A stretch of 64,000 bases of DNA, taken from Odontocerum albicorne. Its lineage: Eukaryota > Arthropoda > Insecta > Trichoptera > Odontoceridae. The notes below the pieces were generated by a model. It had not been told where the DNA came from and searched no databases. It was given only the letters and a program-made list of their open reading frames with translations. Made by a program: the position numbers and the translations under genes. The stretch lies in assembly GCA_949825065.1 (NCBI GenBank), contig OX463854.1, positions 14,731,112 to 14,795,111 of the forward strand, in the 5' to 3' direction. This document shows positions 12,061-24,521 of this stretch, piece by piece; position 1 is the stretch's first letter, and each line of letters starts with the position of its first letter.

Positions 12061-12260
12061 GTAATATTTTATTGATTGGGTCATAATAATACTCGTAAGA
12101 TATGTCAAACCAGGATGCGAAATATCACCAGGATCGTGCAATACCATGGCATACATATTTAAAATGAAATATAATATCAGAGAAAATTGAAGCCTTTTTT
12201 TTATTTAAGAAGCATGTTTACATCGGAAGGCCGCGTGAAGTGCCATTTTAAAAGAAGATT

Positions 12261-12477
12261 ATAATTCGGAAATTCTAGGATGAGTCCTGTGACAGCTCAC
12301 AAATTTGCCCCAATACAACCTTATGTAATGTATTTACCTAAATAACTTGCTATTTATTAAAATTGAGGCTTATATTAAAGTTGATAAAATAATTAAAATT
12401 ACTGAACATCGTTACAAGGTTGTATTGGGGCAAATTTGTAAGCTGTCACAGGACTCATCCTAGAATTTCCGAACTAT
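12261..12477. mobile_element. Foldback MITE with 58-bp arms
   Basis: Arms 12265-12322 and 12416-12473 are inverted copies with one mismatch (core GGATGAGTCCTGTGACAGCT). About 93 bp of AT-rich spacer lies between. TATA-like sequence flanks both sides, so the target duplication is unclear. It sits inside the larger inverted pair 11268/12551. Confidence 0.88.
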
Positions 12478-13139
12478 AGATGACTACGACCCTCTTTTTC
12501 GCAATAAAATGTCGCCTACATAGTCCAATGTTTTATTTTATTTACAAAAGGCAACTCACAAGTATCATTAAAGATAGTTTAATGAATTGAGGTTGAAATG
12601 AAGTTTCAATATGATGTCTACATATACTTGTAGCGTATATAAAACTATAATACATACAGTTATAGCTAAGATACAACTATAATTCATATACTTGTAGCTA
12701 GGAAACAACTTTTATATAATACGTATACTCGTAGCTAGGATACAAGTATTATACACATAGTTATACCACGGAAACAACATACTACAAAGTGAAAATCTGA
12801 CTGTCGGAACAATTTATTGGTGGTGGGGAGAGTTGAAAGTACCAAGACTATGGACGAGCAAAAACGACGTTTTTTTTAAAGTCTTCTGTTATTGAACCTC
12901 TGCACAGTGCTTTTAGAAGGGCTTACGATTATTTTAGATGTAAGAAATTAGTCGACAAAAAAGGATTACCCCATCAATAGAATCGCAGCCTTTACATTAA
13001 CATAAGTGCAAAGAAGTGCACTTTAGTGCGATAATCTCACGACTCGCGGCTGCTTTTTTATAGCATCGTTTTATTTATACATCAATGATGCATAATAGCA
13101 TACTCGCGTTTCTTTCTTTAAAGTCAATTAGTAAAATTT

Positions 13140-13480
13140 CCTAACGTCCCCGAAAAATTGTTGTCATAATATTTTTTTAGGCTTGTGTCACTGGCTTTTG
13201 GAGCCACTCCATCGAATTTCCTTTCGACAGAGAATCATAGCACGAAACCACGGTCGCCACAGTTTCATCTCCCGTGACAATTGACCCTATATGTTTTTTT
13301 TTCATCGCAGAGCATTTCAAATTCATTGCCACATTCAACACGTCTTTGTCTTAGGACAGCACCCAATAATTTGACACCCATCTTTGGCTTATCTTGTTTA
13401 TGCCAAGATGATCATGCAGAATTCAAAACACTGGTATAGGAAACCCTACACCTTGTTGATGTTTCTTTTGATGTACTAAA
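13140..13480 (-). pseudogene. Decayed mariner transposase fragment
   Basis: On the minus strand around 13290-13180 the frame IVTGDET...CYDSLSKGNSMEW matches the mariner core [23 protein letters not shown]. The Trp after GDET is lost and frames are broken on both sides. No clear terminal repeats were found. Confidence 0.75.
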
Positions 13481-13999
13481 TAAAGCGTATCTTGTCTTCT
13501 AAATAAAGCGCTTGTTTCTGGAGAAAATGCTTTTGAAAGTCTGTTTTGACAAGGGTCCTTTTCAATCGATTATTTGCATAAGTAAAACAGTTTAGCCTAA
13601 TTTTTCCGTAGACAACGTCGTTTAATTTCTGCCATGATTTTCCTTTCCTTTGAAAGAGACTAGGGAAACTCTTCTTTGATCGGCACCACACTGGGGTATA
13701 AAAAAGCAGTAATAGCACTAGATGTGACGAAAAAAGAACGTTTAAGAAAAAGAGATAAAATAAAAAATGTATTCTTATAAATACTTACTTGATAGAGGAA
13801 TGATGAAATGAATACCTTGAAGGAGAATGATTTAGTAAATTGCATTTTTCGTTAAAATTTTGGAGAAAGCTACAAAATTATCATTAGTTGCCAAAGGTCA
13901 GAGTAGTCAATTGGGCTGAAGAAAGACGACGTATCGCTGCATGGAGCTCCTCCCTCCTTTTATTGATTTTATTTTCTTCGCAATCCCACAAAATATGAA

Positions 14000-15900
14000 T
14001 TACTCTGGATTGTCGTATAAAAGCAATGAAGCAAAGAGACTAAACTAAAGCAAACTAAGTTTGCCATTGAAACTCTTGTGGCGGTCTAGAAATTGGGAAA
14101 TTCAGTAATTCACAGCCAAACAGCAGAAATACTTCGAGTGTAAGCATGCCACGATATGTGGAAATAGTTTAAACGTTTGTCATCCTTTTGATGATGTCAT
14201 CGAACACAACTGCCAAGTTGTTATAAATTGATTGGGGCCTGTTTTTTTTAATATCGTGTAGTCGTTAAATGCAAATAATAGGTGAAGGTAACATATTCTC
14301 CCAGATTCACACAACAAAGGAAAAGCATTCCCGACATACTCGTACAATGAAACACCAAGGCCTAAAGGGACTGTTAGGAAAAACAGTGCTTCCGCCATAT
14401 CATATGCAATTCGGAGATGCAATCTTATGATCAGAAATGCAATCTTAACAGAGCAATCATGATTATAAGACTGACATGATTGAAGCGGTCAGGGAAAATA
14501 ATGATACGTCTCTATTTCTAGTAACATTTCTACTACACTCTTAGAGTAAACTGTAGATTTTCAGTAAACTGTAGGTTGCACTCTTAGAGTAATCCTTACC
14601 AGGTTTATTCATCGCATTATAACCATTCTATTTTCTTTTGGATCACCAGTCTCTCCAATATTTCTTTCCAGCTGATAATATAGCCGACGTACCTGAGGAT
14701 TCACAGTTGTATTAGTAAAGAGAAACGTCGTTCAATTTGTAGTTCTTCCAGAATGTATGAATAAGTCTTACGTGGTGTTCAAGGTACATGTAACTTACGT
14801 CACTAGCACCACATCCAGAAGGCGTCCATCTTCTTGCACTCAATTTTTCGATGTTTCGGCGCCCTACAAAATGATTGAGATTATCGATATTCTTACAATT
14901 TTTTCTATGGAGGACCCAGGAATGTTCCTATCTCTATATTTATTCTTTAGCTTACCCATAATTGATCATGTAATGCCACTTCTTCTTTTTATTGTCGTTT
15001 CACATTAACTTTAATATTGAATATCGAAGAACCCTTTTAAGATTTTTTTTAAAATAGTGATTGGCACATTCAAAATGTTTAATTTTAATGTAAAAAAGGT
15101 GTAGGCTCTACGCTAATGAAGTCCCAGAGACGGCTCTGTTCACGACTTCTTCATGTTTCGCCACTTTCAAACACTTCATAATCTTCGTATTTCACGAAGG
15201 CTCTTATAATAATTTTATCGTGGAATAAAACAGAAATTATTATCGTGACTTAGACTTTTGAAGGGAAAATGTTCGCCATCTAAGGGATTTTCTTACTACG
15301 ACAGACTGATATATAACTTTGTAAGTCGTTATTCATTTTTACTTATTTTCAAAACTCTGCAAATAAAAACGGTACTTTGGAACTTTGAGGTTGTCCAGTT
15401 CACACGCTCGAACAAAGTGTCATTAATTCGAAACACGTTAAACTCCTCTCGGATAGCGCAAATAATATATGAAAAACATTCTCATTTCTATGATTCAGTG
15501 TTATTTGAAATTTAGCACGGTGTCCAGATTTCTGCGAGAATTTTTTCATACTATATATAGTAAGTTGTCAGTTGTCTGTCTTGGTGTGTAGCGAGATATT
15601 AAACAGCAGCCCCTTGTGGACAATACTAGCCAGTCTAGGGTTGCCTAAAAAGTTATCAGACCCTAACATCACGAACTCTTCACCTTTGGCTTAAAATAGT
15701 TTGTCAGTGAACCGCCACACCCCGAAAATTAAATGGGCTAGCCAGGTAAACTTGGCAAAAAGACACATACATAGGTCACTTCTGCTTCTGTGTTTTCCCT
15801 ATCCTCTCCTATTCACGTTTGTATATTCCAGAACACTTCTATAACACTCCAGCTCCCACTTAACACCCACAAATGCACATTTCATCTGGGGCGTAGTACT
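14000..15900. other. No gene or repeat recognised
   Basis: Frames are short. I see no domain, long inverted repeat or terminal repeat that I can name. AGTAAACTGTAG(A/G)TT occurs twice near 14550-14575. Confidence 0.5.
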
Positions 15901-16189
15901 ACACCCCAAAATACTGTACGTTGGCAGCAGGGCTCACAATATATTTATTTATTTTTCATCAACGGTATAATTTAAAGTTCATTACAACAGTTAAAGTTCA
16001 TTATAAAGTTGTTAGTATTTCATTTATTACAAAGAATACTAATAGTAAAATAAAATTAAAAAAACAATTTGCAATAATTTAATGAAAGCAATTAAAAACA
16101 CAAGTACCTAAGCCTAAATGATTTCAAAAATATTAAATTCTAACAATATACACAGTTGATTATATGATACGGTACTCTCTCGAGTCAGG

Positions 16190-16835
16190 CTACCCGCACT
16201 TCACCACACCGAATGTCACTCGTGACATTCGTGCAGAAAGAATAGAACAGTACAAATTCAACACTTCATAAATTCTGCACTTAACCTTCTCTTATAGCTC
16301 AACAGACTGTGGAAAAATACATCGGTAATCGATTTCCTAAAAGATGCATGTAATACCCTATACAGAGAAATTTGATTGGTCATTATAGGTACATTGTTTA
16401 GAAAAAAATAGCCCTATGGCGAGTATGTACTTAAAGAATTCTAAGATATAATAGAAAAAAACTAAACAAATCTGAACCATTTATGTGAGAGTTGGTGATT
16501 TTATATAAAAAAAGGGTAAATCATTTAGTATTCTTCTTTTGCTCAGAGATAATAAAGTCAATGTTCATTCGAGATAGTTATAACATAATTAATGTTCATT
16601 CGAGATAGTTATAACATAATTAATGTTCATTCGAGATAGTTATAACATAATTAATGTCAATTATAGGAATACTCAATTTTAAGTTAATAAATCTCAAAAA
16701 CTTATGCTGCACCCCTTCAACCGCGCTTATATAAACACCATAGCAAAATGACCAAACAGTGGAGCTATATTCAAGCTGATTACGTACTAGTGAAGTAAAC
16801 AATAATGTAAATGTCTAAGAAAAACCCTTGAATAT
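16190..16835 (-). pseudogene. LINE family B-like RT C-terminal fragment
   Basis: The minus-strand frame 16802-16620 reads FTSLVRNQLEYSSTVWSFCY and VEGVQHKFLRFI, matching LINE thumb-region LYxxLVRxxLEYxxxVWxP and IExVQxxFLRF. Confidence 0.8.
16561..16656 (+). repeat. 31-bp tandem repeat, three copies
   Basis: The unit beginning ATGTTCATTCGAGATAGTTA is repeated three times with no visible change. It lies inside a minus-strand LINE remnant. Confidence 0.9.
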
Positions 16836-17218
16836 CCTGAAAATAAATCTACATCTATACAAATCCTATAACGTCTACTGCGATGTGGAAGGCAATAGCA
16901 AACCACCGCACTATATTTCCCAACACATGAATATGCTCAAAAATCACGTTTCTCAGTATTGATATCGCGACGAAGAAGAATTTTTCTTTCTGATAATAGC
17001 AATGATCTTGCAATAATTTTAAGTAGCAAGATACTTAGGCTTCTCTACAATGCCGCAACTTCAAGAGTAACATAACTAATCTTCTCTTATCTTCCAAGGA
17101 ATGAAAATATCGTACAACAGAGATTTTGAAAATTTACACCTTGGTGTCTTACGGCACTGCAATTAGTTCTCAAAAGCGCCGTGGAATATTGAATTTTGTT
17201 ATCATTTCATGTGGCCTC

Positions 17219-17370
17219 CAGACTCTTGCCAAGCCGCTTGTCCCAAGCGGTCTCAAGCATGCCGGACGTAGAGGTTGCTGTGGCCCTTTGATTTGCGCTA
17301 ATACGAGTATACCGACACCAAGCCAAACGGCGGCAAAGCTTGGCGCTTGCCGACGCTTGGTAAGAGTCTG
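17219..17370. mobile_element. Small GC-rich hAT-like MITE
   Basis: Inverted ends CAGACTCTTGCCAAGC and GCTTGGTAAGAGTCTG (one mismatch) enclose about 150 bp of unusually GC-rich DNA. The flanking 8-mers GTGGCCTC and GGGGCCGC agree at 6 of 8 positions, a possible decayed target duplication. Confidence 0.7.
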
Positions 17371-17504
17371 GGGGCCGCCTCAGACAATTTTTATTCACGG
17401 CCACAATAATAGCAAAAGGTGTCGAGTCTAATTAAGCTGTCTTGCAACAGTACGTTAAAAACAAAATTCCTCGAAATTAAATTAGTTAGTATTTATATAA
17501 GCAA

Positions 17505-17729
17505 AGGAGGCATATCCTTTGCTATAGTTCAGCGAATTCTGATTCAATTTGTAACCTCTGCAACGCTGGGTTTTCGGCGATAGCTATAATAAAAACCAAA
17601 TATCGCTCAGTACTGAACTTGGAATGGAAAAAAAAGTTTGTATAGTTTGATTCTATGATTTGTGACCCCATCCCACTAATCGATATTTTTTTTAGGGCGC
17701 CGTGAAATGAAAAAGTTTGAAAACCACTG
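17505..17729 (+). pseudogene. hAT transposase C-terminal remnant with right end
   Basis: The frame NAGFSAIAIIKTKYRSVLNL matches the hAT dimerisation domain (EAGFSxxxxIKxKxRxxL). It is followed 120 bp later by GTTTGAAAACCACTG, a typical hAT right end. The left part of the element was not found, so it is truncated. Confidence 0.8.
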
Positions 17730-17939
17730 GTGTTTAGTCTCCACTATACGTATAACAATCTGCATCTCTCTATATAACCGAAGGGAATCTTGACCAGACT
17801 CTATCAATAATAGACATTCGCACAGTAAAAACTCATTATTTTTACTTCAAAACATCTCTATAGCATTTACTTTTTTTTATCTACTTATAATAATTATCGA
17901 ATTAATTTTCAAATATCAGTTCTAATGATAATTGTTTGT

Positions 17940-18285
17940 TAGATACGGATGTTATAAGTAGAATTAAGAAATAAATCTTAAGATGGCTTAGCCACATTGA
18001 GAAAATGAGTTAGGAAAGACTTTAGAAACAAATATATATTATATGTCTGAAATTAATGCAGAGCGAAGAAGAGGTAAACCGAGGACAGAGTAGACGGCGA
18101 CAGTTGGAAATGTTTAAATTGAGGAATGAGTTAGAAATATGAGAAGTATACGAGAATGTATACCGAGATGTATAGATAATATATGAACGAGATAATCGTT
18201 GTGTAGTGGATAGAAAGGTGTTGATATTTATACACTTTTGCCTACCCCAAAAAGGGCATGGTGTGATAGTATTTATGTAGTAAAA
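17940..18285 (+). pseudogene. LINE family A 3' fragment
   Basis: Broken frames resemble LRWLSHIEKM, with RRRGKPRT further on. It ends TTTGCCTACCCCAAAAAGGG, as in other copies. Confidence 0.7.
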
Positions 18286-19269
18286 AATCTAGCGTTATGA
18301 ATATACAAACGTATTTTACGAACTCATTTCGTCAATTTGCCAATATCCTGTATTTGACATAAATCATCCACTCTTTAATAATATACCTGCATAAAAAATA
18401 TAAAAAATGGTCGGAATAAACCAAAAAGGGAGATATTATTTGTTTCCCATAAATTTTGCGAAACACAATCCGCACATCAAATGTCAAAAGCATTTGATTT
18501 TGTCTGTCAGCAAAGTCAATATAAGTGCCTACTCAAATTCGGTTATTTCTCGTTGGCTTTTCAATTTAAAAATAGGTTTATCGGGGGAAAATCACTAAAA
18601 GATATTTCTTGTTCCATTATAAGCTAGCAAAAATATACAATTACTCAGTAAAGAAGGACCCTATAAGAAAGAGGTTTTTAGAGACGTGCCGCATAATATA
18701 ACCAATCGAGTCGGTGATTGGGAACATTCGAAAAAGGTACGTGGGTGAATAAAAAGGATTTCTCATCTAATATTCAAAAGATGGTCACCCCACTGTGAGA
18801 ATCTCTAAGTTGGATTTGTCAAGTATAACTTAATATAGAATTTTAGTGTGACATTATATTATGTGGACTCAAGGACGGTGAAGTTGAATAATATTTGAAT
18901 AACCTAAAATGCCTTATTGATATTTGATATCGGCACTTACACAACAATCACAAGGACATAAAAAGTATCATTTATGTTATTTGGACACGTATTCATACAA
19001 AAAGGAGCCCACCCACAATATACATTTATTTGGTTTATTTGAAATATCGAAAATTATAGATCAATCCTGCCGGAAGACTACCTCCGTAGTCAAGTTAATA
19101 AGACGCATATCTTCCAACCGGAGTGGGAGGTGGGTCACATCCGTTAGTAGTCAGATTTTTTAAAACTGTGTCTTAAACTTAAGGAATGAAAATAATAAAA
19201 TAATATTTGTAAAGTAATCAAAATAAACGATAAATATCAAGTAAAATATGGATTAGGATGGAAATTGTT

Positions 19270-19560
19270 TGCGAGTTAAATTAGTTTTTTCTTGAATATC
19301 TATAAGTATGAAACACGTCTGATCGAGTCAGTAAGATCGTTCCAAAGTCGAGCCGAATGAACCACAATAGATGGTGTGTGATATAAAAGATTCTGCCGTC
19401 ACCAGATCGAAGTGACAGTCCACGCTCGGAAAAAAAATTGAAATTTTCACGCAGATACTGAGGACAGTTTGAATTGTTCAATACTTCAAAGTGTGCTGAC
19501 AGGACGTGGAGATTTCTTCACAATCGTGAAAGTTGACAGATCAAGGGTCTGCATAAATGA
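19270..19560 (-). pseudogene. LINE C-terminal fragment
   Basis: The minus strand reads YLRENFNFFSERGLSLRSGD and RIFYITHH, similar to the family B C-terminus (YLxxxFxxxxxxGxxxRSxxxxxxxIPxHR) but diverged. Confidence 0.65.
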
Positions 19561-20207
19561 TCAAAACTATAAAACACTTAAAAATCGAATAAACGCATCA
19601 CTACCTCATGTATTTACTAAGAAAACTCCATTTAAAAAAAACAACTCTTCCCTTATGCCTTCCTATAAAGCGATTTATTTATCATTAAATATCTCAAAAC
19701 AGGTATATGGATTGGACATGTGTTTTCATTTATTCGTTTACAGTACCTTAATGTTAAGAAGATAGATTTATAGAAAATATAAATCTGATCTAATATTCTT
19801 TTTTCTTGTATAATTTGATCGAGTTTCTTTCTGTTCAGTGAATTTTTGTTCAATAGTTCCGTTCTGCAACCATTTTTCTTAATTGATTTTATATTTTTTA
19901 CATTTATTGTTTTTATTTATTTTTCACAAAATAACAACAAACATATACAGAACAATAATAAGAATAAAAATCACACTTAAACAGAAGACAAGTTGAATAT
20001 CATCATAATTGCATTACACTAAAAAAGAACATTTAAATCACAGACAGTCAATGTACTCGTACAAAGGATCGTACCCTGATTTGTGGATACAAAAAAGCAC
20101 TCGTTAATCCACAGCATTTAAGGAAACTATCTGCACATGTAATACTTTTTCATTGCATAATCTTGATCCGATTTAAGTTTTCATCTTGTGTTGACGTTAT
20201 CTCTAAG

Positions 20208-20523
20208 GCCGTGGCCACACCAAAGTGCTTCGCTAGATTTTACGTGACTAGATATACTATTTTACTTTACTACTAGGTGACTTCATGCCTGGCCACACCA
20301 AAGTGCTACACACAAATTCATTTGACAGTTGGCAGCGGTTGACTCAACACACAAGTCACTCTCAAAACTAACCAATTTCATTACAACTTACCTTATCTTT
20401 ATTTACTTCCTGTGCAACTTCATTCCAAAGTGATTTTATTCCAGGTACATTTGTGTATAATTCGCTCGATGGATTCCACAAAGGCTCCCTTTTATACACA
20501 GCTGTTATTAAAACTTCCACCAT
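20208..20523 (-). pseudogene. MADF-domain exon in a DNA transposon relic
   Basis: On the minus strand 20523-20392 encodes MVEVLITAVYKREPLWNPSS and on to SLWNEVAQEVNKDK, ending at a GTAAGT donor. This matches the start of MADF domains (V...xPxLWxxxxxxYxxxxxxxxxWxxIA), which ISL2EU/Harbinger-like transposons encode as accessory proteins. The nearby GGCCGTGGCCACACCAAAGT (20208), repeated in part at 20290, resembles a terminal repeat. No transposase was found. Confidence 0.6.
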
Positions 20524-21007
20524 TTTGTAAAATCACGGTGACACAATAAAATTAACCAATACGTCTGTTCGCTAGGAGATTCACACCGGTTTTCTATTAT
20601 AAGATTATTATTATTATATATACGAGTAGATTATTTCACATGACATATCTGGAGGGGTTTATTACTAAACAGCATTTCTTTTTTTCTAACCAAACAACTT
20701 CAGTAATTTGTAGTGCTATAAATTCATGACTGATTTGAATAATATTGTGGGATTTAATTAACGAGTGGGCACCGTCACTCATTATAATATTATCATAAAG
20801 ATTTAATACGTTTGAATGACAACAACACGTTTTCAATCGAATAACTCTTCATAACAAATTTATTACGTTAAGGCTGTTTAAAATTCAAATACTTATGAAT
20901 TTTTAAAATTGAATTAAACAAAATGGCAGTCGAAATAAGTTGTCAAGTTAATTTTTGGTCACACAGTATTGTATTGTATTACATTTTCGTTGTATACAGT
21001 ACTAACT

Positions 21008-21185
21008 GGTGGGTTCATTGCCATGTGGAAATCTCTTTCAACCAACCAAATAAATTATAAAGAGGTCTTAAGTGAAAACTAGACTGGAATCCTTTTTAAA
21101 AAATTCTGGGTTACAGCAGGATTTGAACCCGCAACCTCCGGGCTGGGAAACAGGCGTCTTACCAACTAGGCCACGGAGGTCGAAC
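21008..21185 (-). repeat. SINE1 copy, full length
   Basis: The inverse order is tail (CATTGCCATGTGGAAATCTC), body, B-box (GATTTGAACCC) and head (TCTTACCAACTAGGCCACGG). Well preserved. Confidence 0.88.
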
Positions 21186-22269
21186 AGCATATATTCGTAC
21201 GAGTATACTGTACATACTCGTACATAACATAAAAAAAAAGGTTATAAAAAATAAGTAATTTCAAATGGACGGACACTCGTACATTATATGGATCTGGGTT
21301 TGTTGCCTGTCATTTGTAGTAACCTCAGTTAACCAGGCTTTTACTTTTATTTTACTGAGGACATAAGAACGCGAAAAAATTAATTGATACTTTTTTGCCG
21401 ATTGATGATGGTTATTTAATGCCTTTATCAAAAATTCTAATTAACTTGATAAATTTTGAGACTTAATTACCAGTATGTACCACGAGAGTCAACTTAATTA
21501 CCAGTAAACCATATACAACGAGAGTCAATTTTGGCGTTATCTATAAATTCAAAGAAATTAATAGCCCATCCCACTATCTTCTACATACATTAATCAAAAA
21601 CTTATTTAAAAAATCTGAAAACCTGATAAAATACCCCAGTAAATGTTTATGGTGAAGATTAACCATAACACAATTTACTTCTTCGATTTTCGACAAATAT
21701 TATTAAATTAAAACTATCTTATTTAATTATTTTTTTTTGTCTTAACAGCCCCCATCAGTAAGGAAAGGTTTTACACAAACATAAATTACTTTTCCTACAA
21801 GATCAAGTAGTCAAACTCTAATCGTAACAACAACCACGTTTTGACCCCTTGCTAGAGTTTTTACACCTTTTTGCTCTTGTTGGATTTGGTATTTTATTGG
21901 TCATGAGGGCTTTTGTACAAAAAATGTTCAAATTCTAGGGATGGTGAATATTAAGGTCGGTTGCCATGCAATTTATGTTTTTGATGTGTTTGTGTCTTGA
22001 TGATGGTCAGAAGATTTAAGGCGTTAGTTGAAAAAGTCTTTATCTTATTGTAAAAAGTGTCAAGCATTTATGCAACATTATTATTTTATTTTTATTTTGA
22101 AGAGCCACATTGTGTTCGGCCCAGTCATCGAGCCATCGCTTTGAGAACCTCTAAATTAGATCAATATTTCACAGAGTTCACCATTGCATGTGTTGAAAAT
22201 ACTACCGCACGTAGACAGGCAACAACACTTGCACACACACCTAGCGCGTGCGATTATTGTTACCAGAAG

Positions 22270-22430
22270 ACCTTTTTAACCAGACTGAAATTTTAATTGA
22301 AAACCAATGTCTTAAATAGGCCACGGAGGTCGTCGACGACCTCCGTTGCAAAGTTGGTAAGACGCTTGACTTTCACCCGTTAATTTCGGATTCAATTCCC
22401 CGTGGTACCTGATAAATTTGATAAAAAAGG
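22270..22430. repeat. Two SINE1 heads joined head to head
   Basis: An inverted fragment ending GGCCACGGAGGTCGTC meets a plus-strand copy starting GACGACCTCCGTTGCAAAGT at about 22336. The junction is a palindrome (CCACGGAGGTCGTCGACGAC). Confidence 0.75.
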
Positions 22431-22600
22431 GTCCTTATCTGGCAAACGAGTTCGTCTGGTAACTACCCATATGCGCTGGATGGGTATGAGTGCTTTTGTC
22501 TCTCCACGTGCGGAAGTGTTATCAACACGCGCAATTACGAACAGCGAATTTCGTGCCTACTCTCCTGGTTCCGTGTCTGCTAAATGATTGGAGCAGATAA
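22395..22600 (+). pseudogene. Repeat-borne coding fragment shared with 38290-38490
   Basis: The frame GSLSGKRVRLVT...ITNSEFRAYSPGS aligns with a minus-strand frame at 38490-38295 (KSLSGNNSFNDK...MTNSESRTYARGS). Both lie next to tRNA-like SINE sequence. The parent element is unknown. Confidence 0.55.
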
Positions 22601-22684
22601 GAATATTTTCTCCCGAACACGCTCTTCAACATTTGCGAGTCGCCAACTCGGATACGATGTAGGGTACCATACGTAATAATAATT

Positions 22685-22850
22685 GAAAATAGTATTTATT
22701 ATTTATAGTTAAGGCATTAACATTGGAGAGGTTTAAAGACATTGTAATTTGTTTAATCAAACACTGTTTATTCCACTTTTTGTAACGGTATAACCCTACC
22801 GGTTTCAAGGCTTTCTCCTCATCATCAGGGGAGCACAAACAAAACTGAAT
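22685..22850 (-). repeat. Single copy of the Penelope-like end repeat
   Basis: It matches the inverse of 410-560 (cores GGCATTAACATTGGAGAGGT and CAAACACTGTTTATTCCACT). The minus strand reads CTGATGATGAGGAGAAAGCC then TTGAAACCGGTA, with a possible stem CGGTA...TACCG directly after. It lies next to an unexplained GC-richer stretch (22860-23110). Confidence 0.65.
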
Positions 22851-23689
22851 TATGTTCGAACTGGTACCGAGATACACGCTTCTAACGGTTAACATTCGGG
22901 TTGGGGACTGGGGGCTGGGAGAGGCATGGGACAACCTCGGCGAGCAGCGGAGAGATTCTTGGGATATATGTGTTTGCCAGATGTTCACCTCGATGCACTG
23001 ACTTAGAAATTTCTAGGGCCTCTAAGCTATCCAGTTTATTTCCGTTACTACTGATATGTAAGAATTTGGCATCATCAAAAGAAAATGTATGGTTTTCACG
23101 GTGACAATGATTAGCCATTTCAGAATAAATTAGAGGATTTGTTAATATATTGTATTACAGAAAAGAAATTATTGTTCCGATTCATTCTCACTTTTACAGC
23201 AATATATGGTCACAACGAGGAACGGCCTCGACAGCCCGTCCGAGTGGCGTTACGGTAGTTTTTCTTCAGATTATTTCGGGAGATACTTCAGTTTTGTTTG
23301 TAGGAAGAGAATTTTTATGAGATTTTCCCGCAAAATACGTGAATATATCGCCCAGCGCGTTATTTTCCACTTTTATCGTGCACTCCAAGTGGTAATGTCC
23401 CCGCTTTCATATATTACCTCGACATAAGACAATAGTGCGGCTTTTGCCGGAAATATTATGTATAGTATACCTAAATCGGCAAAATATCGCTCATTTATTT
23501 TACCGAGGAAGGGCGCGTGAATTACCCGTCAAATGAAAACATTAAATCTTTTGACTCAACATATTACAATTTAGTCTACTGCACTTTCCCTCTTGCGTTT
23601 TAAATTCAATGGCAAATAAATTCATTTTTGCGAAATATTTTCTCAGACATAAAAAGAGGAGGATTCTGTTTTTAAGATTGATACTCGTA

Positions 23690-24180
23690 TCTAACTTTAA
23701 TTTAATGGCAACTCCTTCATGCCTTCCTCTCGGAAAATTTCAGTCAATTCATGTAAACCAGCATGCGCAAGGGACACAACATATAATCACATCATGTCCA
23801 TATCACATGCATACATCTCATCTTGCACAATCTTCTATTATTCATACTTCTCACTTTCTTTCAAAGTGTGGCGCAGTTGATACAGCCACGTTTTCCTCGG
23901 TCTACATTTTTCACGCTCACCTTGCACTTCTGACTTGTGCACTCGTTTAGTCATTCTCTTCACATGTCCAAACTATCTTAAAGCTCCTTTCTTCATCTTA
24001 CTTAAAACATCCATTTTATTCATGCATTCATTTTTACGTCTTTATTCCGCCTTCTTTCATATATTGACACTCCACATTTTTTATGGTGTACGCATCTTCC
24101 CAGTATTAATATTACTTCTATCCTTCTTATTTTATTATCTCCACTAGACACCCCTTACCACGCATCTATCACACAGTCCT
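23690..24180 (-). pseudogene. LINE family A-like C-terminal fragment
   Basis: Minus-strand frames include RGKTWLYQLRHTLKESEKYE and a SLDM-like relic of FGHVxRM. These match the end of LINE polyproteins. There are several stops. Confidence 0.65.
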
Positions 24181-24521
24181 TAGGTTAAAGAGATTTAGTT
24201 TTAAAATTAATATTTAGTTTGCCTGACGAGGAACTCGAAATTCCAATCACATCAATAAAATCTTATTAGTGGATATTACAAAGTAAATTTTATAATATTT
24301 ATTAATATGAAATTTCACAAAGTAAATCCCGAAACGTTCAAAAAATACTTTTCTGAATTTTCGAACCTCTTTAAAATTTGATAGAAAAATTATTTCAGTA
24401 GCCTCTTACATGTGAATTCTGTGTTTTCTCTAAAGCAAATATATTCTATGAGATAATACCATGTGAAACTCAAAACTCCAGTCACGATAGTAAAATCTTT
24501 TTATTAGAAATAACAAGTCAA

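Larger units (their letters stand above)
11268..12551. repeat. Widely spaced inverted repeat pair of about 50 bp
   Basis: The stretch 11268-11320 (core ACATTGGACTATGTAGGCGA) recurs inverted at 12499-12551 with very few differences. Similarity continues weakly to TCATCTATA on the inner side of both. They could be the ends of a 1.28-kb element or two copies of one repeat in opposite orientation. Confidence 0.75.

Noticed and set aside
17126..17431. Open frame of 101 codons
   Set aside because: It is produced by the GC-rich hAT-like MITE, and opposite strands are open as well.
21105..21185. True tRNA gene suggested by A- and B-box sequences
   Set aside because: It is the head of a SINE1 copy with body and tail attached. 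No cloverleaf can be completed.
22626..23118. Overlapping frames of 78 and 120 codons on the minus strand
   Set aside because: The larger one runs through the Penelope-like repeat. No domain is visible in the less AT-rich remainder.
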